From Methylobacterium terrae (GTDB lineage: Bacteria; Pseudomonadota; Alphaproteobacteria; Rhizobiales; Beijerinckiaceae): a DNA stretch of 64,000 nucleotides. Every line of letters begins with the position of its first letter. The stretch's first letter is position 1. The position numbers and the translations under genes were made by a program. Under the pieces are notes generated by a model that saw only the letters and a list, made by a program, of their open reading frames with translations, searched no databases and was not told the DNA's origin. The stretch lies in the NCBI RefSeq assembly GCF_003173755.1, contig NZ_CP029553.1, positions 3,372,001-3,436,000 on the forward strand, read 5' to 3'. Shown piece by piece: positions 42,344-52,223 of the stretch.

Positions 42344-43213
42344 ATGAAGCGTTCGGACCTGCCCTCGCTCGACGACCTGCGGGCCTTCGAGACCGTGGCG
42401 CGCCTCGGCTCCATGAGGGCTGCGGCGGGGGAGCTGTCGCTGACCCACGGCGCCGTCAGCCGCCGGGTCGCGAAGCTCGCCGTCGATCTCGGCCTCCGGC
42501 TGTTCGAGCCCGCCGGCCGGGGCCTGCGGCTGACGCGGGACGGCGCCGTCCTGTCGGAGGCGGCCAAGAAGGCGCTCGCGCTGATCGCGGATACCCTGTC
42601 GGCGATCCGCGCCGCCGCAGGGTCCGGCCCGATCGTCCTGTCCTGCGAGCGCTCGCTCGCCATGCGGTGGCTGATCCCGCGCCTCTCGGCCTTCCAGGAC
42701 CGGCATCCGGAGATCGAGATCCACCTGTCCACGGGGGGCGGGAGCCTGGACTTCACCCGCGAGCGCGTGACGCTCGCGATCCGGCGGCTCGACTTCGCGC
42801 TCGACCCCGCCTGGACCGTGCGGGAGCTGATGGCGGAGCGGGTCGGCCCGGTCATGGTGCCGGGCCTGCGGGAGCGCTTCGCGCGCGGGGACTACGTGGC
42901 GCTCGGATCGCGCACCCGCCCGAACGCCTGGACCGCCTGGCACGGCGCGCATCCGCACGTCCCGCGGCCCCGGAGCCTGCGGCTCCTCGACCACCATTTC
43001 CTGATGACCGAGGCCGCCCTCGGAGGCCTCGGCGTCGCGCTCGCCCCCGAGGTGATCGCGAGCCACGACGTGGCGCTCGGCCGGCTCGTGGCCCCTTGCG
43101 GGTTCACGCCGGACGGAACCAGCTACGGGCTGATCCATCCGGGCGCGTTCGCGCCGGGCGGACCGGCCGCCACGCTCTGCGACTGGCTGCGGACCGAGGC
43201 CGTCGCGGAGTGA
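42344..43213 (+). CDS. LysR-type transcriptional regulator (GcvA-like)
   Basis: 289 residues from ATG 42344. N-terminal LysR helix-turn-helix: LPSLDDLRAFETVARLGSM, then LTHGAVSRRVAKLAVDLG and LFEPAGRGLRLTRDG. C-terminal LysR substrate domain with an effector pocket typical of GcvA-like members. Divergent from pdxA across 182 bp, the classic LysR arrangement, so it probably controls pdxA and the TIM-barrel gene. Confidence 0.85.
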   Translation: MKRSDLPSLDDLRAFETVARLGSMRAAAGELSLTHGAVSRRVAKLAVDLGLRLFEPAGRGLRLTRDGAVLSEAAKKALALIADTLSAIRAAAGSGPIVLSCERSLAMRWLIPRLSAFQDRHPEIEIHLSTGGGSLDFTRERVTLAIRRLDFALDPAWTVRELMAERVGPVMVPGLRERFARGDYVALGSRTRPNAWTAWHGAHPHVPRPRSLRLLDHHFLMTEAALGGLGVALAPEVIASHDVALGRLVAPCGFTPDGTSYGLIHPGAFAPGGPAATLCDWLRTEAVAE

Positions 43214-43236
43214 TCCGCGCCCGGCTACGGCCGGCC

Positions 43237-44607
43237 TCAGGCGCGGTCGGCGGCCTCCTGGCCCTCCGCGGCGCTCTCCCGCACGACGGTCTCCCGCACG
43301 ACGTGGGCGAGGATCTCCGACAGCCGGTCCGCCGCCTCGCGGCGGCCGATGCGCCGGAACGCGGCGATGAGCAGGGCCGTGTCCTCGCGCAGCATCCGGG
43401 TCGGCAGGTGGCTCGCCAGGGAGGGCGCGACGGTGGTGGCGAGGCGCGCGATGCCGCGCTGCTGGGGCTCGGCCAGGGCCGGCAGGCTGGAGGCCAGGGC
43501 GCGCAGGATCAGCGCCAGGCTCTGGTGCTGGCGCGATTCCGCCGCCGCCACGATCAGGCTCTCGATCGCGTCGAGGACCTGGTCCGGCAGCCGGTCGCGA
43601 TAGGCGATCCGGGCGGCGGCGGCGCGGGGGACCGGCGCGGCCCATTCGTGCAGCAGGCGCTGGAGCGCGTGCACGGCGATCGCGCCGACCGCCGGATCCG
43701 AGCGGGCGGTCGAGATCGCCGTCCAGCCGATCGTGCCGATGTGGCCGAGGCTGAAGGCCGGGTCGTGCGCGACGTCGCGCTGCTCCTCGATCGCGAGGGC
43801 GTCGCGGACCGCCTCGACCAGGGCGGGACCGGCGCCGCCGCCGCTCAGCACCGCCACCGTGCCCCCGGGCGGCACGAAACCGCCGACCGGTACCGGGAGG
43901 GCGAGGTGCATCCGGGGGGCGGACGACAGCGCGCGGGTGAGCGCGTCGACGTCGATCCGCGTCAGGTAGCCGCCCGCTGCCGCGACGACCGCGACCCCGT
44001 CGGGCGGCGTGCCGGCGGGCTCGGCGCTCGCGGCGAGGAGGGGGAGCTGGCGCGCCCGCGCCGCGAGGGCCGCCGCGCGGATCGTCGCGATGGCGGTGGC
44101 GGGGCGGGTCTGGTCGATGGTGGTGTAGATCAGCACCACGAGGGCGACGAGGGAGACCGCGCCGAGCAGCGTCGAGCTCATCACGCCGAGCACCGGCGCG
44201 GTGGTGTGGGTGGTCTGGACCAGGGTGACGAGGACGAACAGCGACACGCCGACGAAGAAGCCGAACCAGGCGCTGTTCGCGCGGCGGCGCAGGTAGTGGT
44301 CGACGATCTGCGAGTTGAGCGTGGCGGCGCCCTGCTGCACCGCGAGCAGCAGGATCGAGAAGGTGATCGAGGTCACGCTGATCAGGCTGCCGGCGATGGT
44401 CGACAGCATGCTGATCGCCGACTGGGTGTCGCCGACATACTGGCTGAGGAAGAGCCGCACCGGGCCCCACGCGGTCCTCGGCCCGGCGTCGTTGTCGAGG
44501 CGGTCGATCACCCCGGCCAGCACCACGAAGCCGAGCACGATCAGCACGGGGAGGCCGAGGAACTCCGAGAACGAGCGGCGCAGGCCGGCGATCAGGCATA
44601 AGGTCAT
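43237..44607 (-). CDS. DUF2254 family membrane protein
   Basis: 456 residues from ATG 44607. Four N-terminal hydrophobic segments (LGLPVLIVLGFVVLAGVID; SVTSITFSILLLAVQQGA; FFVGVSLFVLVTLVQ; LLGAVSLVALVVLIYTTID) followed by a soluble helical domain with DPAFSLGHIGTIGWTAISTA. SVTSITFSILLLAVQQ followed by LNSQIVDHYLRRR is the DUF2254 hallmark. Function unknown. It is a single gene with no obvious operon. Confidence 0.8.
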   Translation of the reverse strand: MTLCLIAGLRRSFSEFLGLPVLIVLGFVVLAGVIDRLDNDAGPRTAWGPVRLFLSQYVGDTQSAISMLSTIAGSLISVTSITFSILLLAVQQGAATLNSQIVDHYLRRRANSAWFGFFVGVSLFVLVTLVQTTHTTAPVLGVMSSTLLGAVSLVALVVLIYTTIDQTRPATAIATIRAAALAARARQLPLLAASAEPAGTPPDGVAVVAAAGGYLTRIDVDALTRALSSAPRMHLALPVPVGGFVPPGGTVAVLSGGGAGPALVEAVRDALAIEEQRDVAHDPAFSLGHIGTIGWTAISTARSDPAVGAIAVHALQRLLHEWAAPVPRAAAARIAYRDRLPDQVLDAIESLIVAAAESRQHQSLALILRALASSLPALAEPQQRGIARLATTVAPSLASHLPTRMLREDTALLIAAFRRIGRREAADRLSEILAHVVRETVVRESAAEGQEAADRA

Positions 44608-44750
44608 GCGGACGCCCGCCCGCGCGTGCCTCGGTTCACCGCTCGCTGCCCCCGATTCGCCTCGTCCGGGGGCAATCTGGGGCATTCCCCAGCGGCATCA
44701 ATGCGGGATGGCAGCCGGTGGGTTCCGTCCCGCGTCGTCCCACCCGCCTC

Positions 44751-44795
44751 CTCATCCTGAGGTGCTGCCGTGTGCAGCAGCACCTCGGGACGAGG
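44751..44795. repeat. Extragenic palindromic repeat (hairpin)
   Basis: CTCATCCTGAGGTGCTGC (44751-44768) pairs, with few mismatches, with the segment GCAGCAGCACCTCGGGACGAG at 44774-44794, written here only by its ends GCAGC and ACGAG. This kind of CTCATCCTGAGG palindrome is a widespread intergenic repeat of Hyphomicrobiales. It lies between DUF2254 and GST, possibly acting as a terminator. Confidence 0.6.
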
Positions 44796-44819
44796 TCGCG
44801 TGATGGCGCGGGCGGCCGG

Positions 44820-45482
44820 CTACCCGCCCAGCGGCGACGGCACCGGCGACACGCCCTGCGCCTCGGCCGCTTTCCGCTCGGCGGCGAGCGCCCGGGCGTA
44901 GGACGGCTCTTCCTTCAGGCCGGCCCAGTAGGCCCTGGCGAAGTCCGGCAACTGCTCGCCGAGGCCGGCGAACTCGGCCAGCATCAGGGCGTAGCCGACG
45001 CTGATGTCGGCGGCGGTGAAGCGCCCCGCGCAGACGAAGCGGCGCCCGCCCAAGGTCTCGCCGAAGCCCTTCAGCCGCGACAGGAACCATCGCGAATAGT
45101 CCGCGACGAGGCCGGGCTGGCGCCGCTCCGGCGGCTCGAACCGGCCGTAGCGCAGCACCAGCGTCTGCGGGAAGGTCAGGGTCGCCTCGCCGAAATGCAG
45201 CGCGTTGAGGTAGCGGCCGTAATCCGGCTCGTCGGGCCGCAGGCCCAGGGTGCCGGCGCCGTGGCGCGCCGCCAGGTACTCGCAGATCGCCGCCGATTCG
45301 GTCATCCGCGTCCCGCCGTCCTCGAGGAGCGGGATCGTCCCGAGGGGGTTGAGGGCGAAATACGCCTTGGCGTGGACCCGCGGCGGGAAGGGCAGCATCG
45401 CGAGCTCGTAGGGCAGCTCGAGGGCCTCCAGCGCCCAGAGCGGCCGGAACGAACGCGCGCCGACGCAGTGATGGAGCTTCAT
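44820..45482 (-). CDS. Glutathione S-transferase family protein
   Basis: 220 residues from ATG 45482, overlapping the stop of the upstream binding-protein gene (ATGA). N-terminal thioredoxin-like domain (MKLHHCVGARSFRPLWALEA; NPLGTIPLLEDGG with the cis-Pro; MTESAAICEYLAARH) and a helical C-terminal domain with RFTAADISVGYAL. A Ser/Cys near residue 6-10 is the expected glutathione-binding region. Co-transcribed with the branched-chain-type binding protein, an unusual pairing. Confidence 0.88.
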   Translation of the reverse strand: MKLHHCVGARSFRPLWALEALELPYELAMLPFPPRVHAKAYFALNPLGTIPLLEDGGTRMTESAAICEYLAARHGAGTLGLRPDEPDYGRYLNALHFGEATLTFPQTLVLRYGRFEPPERRQPGLVADYSRWFLSRLKGFGETLGGRRFVCAGRFTAADISVGYALMLAEFAGLGEQLPDFARAYWAGLKEEPSYARALAAERKAAEAQGVSPVPSPLGG

Positions 45483-46705
45483 GGCGTCACCAGCGGGCAG
45501 TTGCCGGCCTTCAGCGGCCGGAAGGCCTGGTCGGCCGGGATGGTCGAGACCAGGCGGTAATAGTCCCACGGGCCCTTCGACTCGGACGGCTTCTTGACCT
45601 CGAACAGGTACATCGGGTGGGTCACCCGCCCGTCGGCCCGCACCTCGGAGCGGCCGAAGAGCGGGTCCTCCGCGGGGGCCCGCCGCATCTCGGCGGTGAC
45701 CTTGGACGGGTCCTTGCTGCCGGTGGCCTTCACGGCCTTCAGGTAGTGCATCATGCCCGAATAGACGCCGGCCTGGACCATCGTCGGCATCCGGCCCTTG
45801 TGGCGCTCGGCGAAGCGGCGCGACCAGGCGCGGGTGCCGTCGTTGAGATCCCAGTAGAACGCCTCCGTCAGCACCAGGCCCTGCGCCACCTTGAGGCCGA
45901 GCGAATGCACGTCGCTTAGGAAGACCAGGAGGCCGGCCAGGCGCTGCCCGCCTTCCGCCACGCCGAACTCGGCGCCCTGCTTGATGGTGTTGATGGTGTC
46001 GCTGCCGGCATTGGCGAGCCCGATCACCTTGGCCTTCGACCCTTGCGCCTGGATCAGGAACGACGAGAAGTCGTTCGCCGCGACCGGGTGGCGGACCGAG
46101 CCCAGCACCTTGCCGCCGTTGCGCTCGACCACCTCCGACACGTCGCGCTCCAGCGCCTTGCCGAAGGCGTAGTCGGCGGTGATGAAGAACCAGGTATCGC
46201 CGCCCGAGCGCACCATCGCCCCGCCGGTGCCGTTGGCGAGCGCCCAGGTGTCGTAGGTCCAGTGGATGGTGTTGGGCGAGCAGAGCGCCCCGGTGATCTC
46301 CGAAGCGCCGGCGCCCGAATTGATCATCAGCCGGTTCTTCTCGCGCACGATCTGGTGCACGGCGAGCGCCACCGAGGAGAACGGCACGTCGAGCACGACG
46401 TCGACGTCGTCGCGGTCGATCCACTGCCGCACGATGCCGGCACCGACATCCGGCTTGTTCTGGTGGTCGGCCGACAGGACCCGGATGTCGAAATCCGGGT
46501 TCTGCGCCTTGAAGTCGGCCGCGGCCATCTCGGCCGCCACCACCGAGCCCTCGCCGGCGAGGTCGGAATAGGGCCCGGCGCGGTCGTTCAGCACCCCGAG
46601 GGTGACGCGGGTGGGGCCGGCGGCGTGGGCCTGGGCCAGGGTGAGGAGGGATGCGGCGGCGAGCGCCAGGAGGCGGAGCGGTCGGCGGAGTGGGCGTGTC
46701 GGCAT
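45479..46705 (-). CDS. LivK-type periplasmic binding protein (branched-chain/aromatic acid ABC family)
   Basis: 408 residues, GGGAGGACACC before the ATG. Residues 1-28 form a Sec signal peptide (LLALAAASLLTLAQAHA). Peripla_BP_6 features: VTLGVLNDRAGPYSDLAGEG, LMINSGAGASEITGALCSP, WFFITADYAFGKALERDV. This subtype is common next to acyl-CoA synthetases and aromatic-acid degradation genes. No permease or ATPase genes are adjacent, so it must work with a transporter encoded elsewhere. Confidence 0.9.
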   Translation of the reverse strand: MPTRPLRRPLRLLALAAASLLTLAQAHAAGPTRVTLGVLNDRAGPYSDLAGEGSVVAAEMAAADFKAQNPDFDIRVLSADHQNKPDVGAGIVRQWIDRDDVDVVLDVPFSSVALAVHQIVREKNRLMINSGAGASEITGALCSPNTIHWTYDTWALANGTGGAMVRSGGDTWFFITADYAFGKALERDVSEVVERNGGKVLGSVRHPVAANDFSSFLIQAQGSKAKVIGLANAGSDTINTIKQGAEFGVAEGGQRLAGLLVFLSDVHSLGLKVAQGLVLTEAFYWDLNDGTRAWSRRFAERHKGRMPTMVQAGVYSGMMHYLKAVKATGSKDPSKVTAEMRRAPAEDPLFGRSEVRADGRVTHPMYLFEVKKPSESKGPWDYYRLVSTIPADQAFRPLKAGNCPLVTP

Positions 46706-46791
46706 GGTGTCCTCCCGGTATGTGGCGGCATCCGGTCGCTGGTTGCCGGATGCTCCGTTCGGTCTCGTCGTCGTTCCGGGTCCGCGCAGCG

Positions 46792-46877
46792 GAACCCGGG
46801 ATCCATGAACGCTGACGAACCAGGAGGAGGCGGAACGCTCTCCGTCCCGCTCGTCGGCGGTTGTGGATCCCGGGTTC
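46792..46877. repeat. 14-bp inverted repeat (REP-like element)
   Basis: GAACCCGGGATCCA (46792-46805) and TGGATCCCGGGTTC (46864-46877) are exact reverse complements 58 bp apart. The left arm is also preceded by a CCGGG..CCGC/GCGG..CCCGG hairpin (46776-46798). Intergenic, between the binding protein and the acyl-CoA synthetase. Looks like a chromosomal repetitive palindrome. Confidence 0.6.
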
Positions 46878-46955
46878 TCGCCTTTCAGGCTAGCCCCGGG
46901 ATGACGAAGGGCGGTCGAGGCGGGGCGATCATTCGATCTGCGGTCGAGACGGTCA

Positions 46956-48569
46956 TCACGCCCCTCCCCGCTCCCTGAGCGCCCGCCGGATGATCTTGCC
47001 CGTCGCGGTCATCGGCAGCGCGTCGACGAAGGCGACGTGGCGCGGATATTCGTGGGCGGCGAGCCGGGTGCGCACGAAGTCCTGGATCTCCCGCGCCAGC
47101 TCGGGCGTGCCCTCGACGCCTCCTTTCAGCACGATGAACGCCTTCACCGCCTCCGTCCGGACCGGGTCGGGTACGCCGACGACGCCGCACATCCCGACCG
47201 CCGGGTGGCGCAGCAGGCAATCCTCGATCTCGCCGGGGCCGATGCGGTAGCCCGCCGAGGTGATGACGTCGTCGTCGCGGCCGACGAACCACAGGAAGCC
47301 GTCCGGGTCGCGCCGGCCGAGGTCGCCGGTGATCAGCCAGTCGCCGATGAACTTCCTCGCCGTCGCCTCGGGGTTCCGCCAGTAGCCGAGGAACATCACC
47401 GGGTCGGGCCGGCGCACGGCGATGTGGCCGGTGGTGCCGTCCGGGACTTCCTGACCCTCGTGGTCCACGATGCGGACGTCGTGGCCCGGCACCGGCTTGC
47501 CCATGGCGCCGGGTCGGGCCGGGAACAGGTCGGCGCAGGAGGAGACGACGAGGTTGCACTCGGTCTGGCCGTAGAACTCGTTGACCGGCACGCCGAGCAC
47601 CGCCTCGCCCCAGGCCAGCATCTCCGCCCCCAGGCTCTCGCCGCCGCTGCCGACCGAGCGGAGGGCGAGGCCCAGATAGGGCGTCGCCCGCGTCTGGCGC
47701 ATCAGCTTCATGGCGGTGGGCGGCAGGAAGACGTTGCGCACCCCCTGCTCGGCCATCAGCCGGAACGCCGCCTCCGGGTCGAACTTTTTCGCGCGATGCG
47801 AGACGACGGGCACGCCGTGATGCAGGGCCGGCAGCAGCACGTCGAGGAGCCCGCCGATCCAGGCCCAGTCCGCAGGGGTCCAGAACCGGTCGCCGGCCTG
47901 CGGCAGGAAGCGCTGGGGCATCTCGACCCCCGGCAGGTGGCCGAGCAGCACCCGGTGGGCGTGGAGCGCCCCCTTCGGGTCGCCGGTGGTGCCCGACGTG
48001 TAGATGATGACCGCCGGGTCGTCGGCGGCGGTATCGACCGGCGTGAAGGCGTCGGAGGCTTGGCTGCAGAGAGCGTGGAAATCCTCGGCGCCCTCCCCCG
48101 CGCCGTCGATGCAGTAGACCCGCTCCAGCTCCGGCAGGGCGTCGCGGAGCCCGGCGAGGAGCGCAGCGCCGGCCCGGTCTGTCACCACCGCCTTCGCGCC
48201 GCTGTTGCCGAGGCGGTAGGCCAGCGCGTCGGGCCCGAACAGCACGAAGAGCGGGATGGTGATGAGCCCGGCCCGGAAGCCGGTGATGTGGGCGACCGCC
48301 GTCTCGGGCGCCTGCGGCAGCAGCACGCCGATCCGGTCGCCGCGCGCGAATCCGTGCGCCGCGAGCACGTTGGCGAAGCGGTTCGTGAGCCGGCGCAGGT
48401 CGTCGAAGCCGTAACGCCGCACGGCGCCGTCGGGGTCGAGATGGATCAGCGCGAGCGGATTGCCCGGGGCGTGCCGGTCGCAGACGTCGGTGCCGATGTT
48501 GTAGCGGGCCGGGATGCGCCAGCGGAAATTCTCGAGCAGATCGGCGTAGGTGTCCGCGCGCTGCAACAT
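46956..48569 (-). CDS. AMP-forming acyl-CoA synthetase (medium-chain/benzoate-type)
   Basis: 537 residues. ANL-superfamily motifs: P-loop IIYTSGTTGDPKGALHAHR, GSGGESLG, EFYGQTECN, WLITGDLGRRDPDGFLWFVG, DDVITSAGYRIGPGEIE and the C-terminal catalytic Lys in PMTATGKIIRRALR. It activates a carboxylic acid to its CoA thioester. Chain length cannot be read reliably; the sequence resembles the AcsM/medium-chain group. A TetR-like operator lies 50 bp upstream. A binding protein for small acids is encoded downstream. Confidence 0.9.
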   Translation of the reverse strand: MLQRADTYADLLENFRWRIPARYNIGTDVCDRHAPGNPLALIHLDPDGAVRRYGFDDLRRLTNRFANVLAAHGFARGDRIGVLLPQAPETAVAHITGFRAGLITIPLFVLFGPDALAYRLGNSGAKAVVTDRAGAALLAGLRDALPELERVYCIDGAGEGAEDFHALCSQASDAFTPVDTAADDPAVIIYTSGTTGDPKGALHAHRVLLGHLPGVEMPQRFLPQAGDRFWTPADWAWIGGLLDVLLPALHHGVPVVSHRAKKFDPEAAFRLMAEQGVRNVFLPPTAMKLMRQTRATPYLGLALRSVGSGGESLGAEMLAWGEAVLGVPVNEFYGQTECNLVVSSCADLFPARPGAMGKPVPGHDVRIVDHEGQEVPDGTTGHIAVRRPDPVMFLGYWRNPEATARKFIGDWLITGDLGRRDPDGFLWFVGRDDDVITSAGYRIGPGEIEDCLLRHPAVGMCGVVGVPDPVRTEAVKAFIVLKGGVEGTPELAREIQDFVRTRLAAHEYPRHVAFVDALPMTATGKIIRRALRERGGA

Positions 48570-48619
48570 CGGCGTTGTCCACCCGTGGTTCTTGACGCGG
48601 ACCGTTCGGCGGTCCTTCG

Positions 48620-48638
48620 ATTGAAACGATCGTTCATT
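48620..48638. promoter_or_regulatory. TetR-type operator upstream of the acyl-CoA synthetase
   Basis: ATTGAAACGATCGTTCATT, an almost perfect 19-bp palindrome centred on AACGATCGTT, 51 bp before the ATG at 48569. This is the shape of sites bound by TetR/FadR-type fatty-acid-responsive repressors (acyl-CoA as inducer). No TetR gene is seen next to it. Confidence 0.5.
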
Positions 48639-49088
48639 CGTTTTTGGGTGTCAACACGGGTGCCGTGCCGGCAATGCGATGGGGAGGCTCGGCATTCGAG
48701 CGTCGTGGCGGACGCGCGGCCACGCCGGCCGATGTCATCCGACCCACGACCTCGTCTCGCGGTGTGGGCGATCGAAGATCGCGCGCGAAGCCAGCGCGGT
48801 CGGCCCGCCGAGCCCTCGACCGTCGCCGGGGACGGCATCGGTACCGCCAGCTGCCATAGGCACTTGCAGGCCCGTGAGCGACATCGATGCACATGGTCCC
48901 GGTGGTGTGAGGCGTACCCTCGTGCCTTGGCATCGACCCGTCGATGCCAAGGCGTCCGGCGCACCAGCGCCGACGCCCGTTCGGGCTCAGCCAGCGCCTT
49001 CGCCCGGACCATCGACCATCGTCGGTTCGCCCCGCTTCGCCGCCGTCGAGGGCCGGCATGTCGGCGATGCCTGTCGAGAGAGTGCCTC
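48639..49088. repeat. Intergenic region with a near-perfect 30-bp palindrome
   Basis: No convincing gene. GCCTTGGCATCGAC (48924-48937) and its exact reverse complement GTCGATGCCAAGGC (48940-48953) are separated by two bases. The rest is GC-rich with only shadow frames. The palindrome could be an extragenic repeat, a protein-binding site or a cruciform. Confidence 0.5.
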
Positions 49089-51749
<2,661 letters not shown>

Positions 51750-52223
51750 GGAATTTCCGCTGGGGTACGACGAGGCCGGGCCACGGACATGCATCGGCGC
51801 TGGATCGGACGCCTCTTCGTCAACGCGATGTCGGTGCGTCATGCTAACTGGGGCGCGGGTTCATGCCCCTCAAGATGGCTCGGACGCGAATCCGCCCCAA
51901 CGGATGCCCGGACCATCAGCAGCGACGCTCACGTCGCGGACTTCCATGCCGCGGGATTTCGGCGGGCGGCCGAAGACGCGGCCCGGCATCGTCTCCTCGC
52001 GAGAGCCTGATCGACTGGTCCGGCCGAATTGATGCGAAATCCTGTACTTGAGCCGATCGATTGCTTCGCGACGCGGATTTCGGCTTCGCTCAGGCGTGTG
52101 GAGCCGTCGGCTCCACCGCGCGGGCTCGTGATCCCGTTTCCGGCGGGTCCGTCCGACGGCGCGGCGATATCAACAGGCTCTCGCGGAACTCGGCAAAGTC
52201 CCTCGCCGGCGCCTCGTGCCCCC
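51750..52223. other. Intergenic region between two histidine kinase genes
   Basis: About 470 bp, no convincing gene. Upstream of the MHYT kinase, so its promoter should be here; no strong consensus was found. Confidence 0.4.

Noticed and set aside
48639..49088. 152-codon minus-strand ORF upstream of the MHYT kinase gene's stop
   Set aside because: No homology-like pattern, no ribosome site, and it runs through the 30-bp palindrome.
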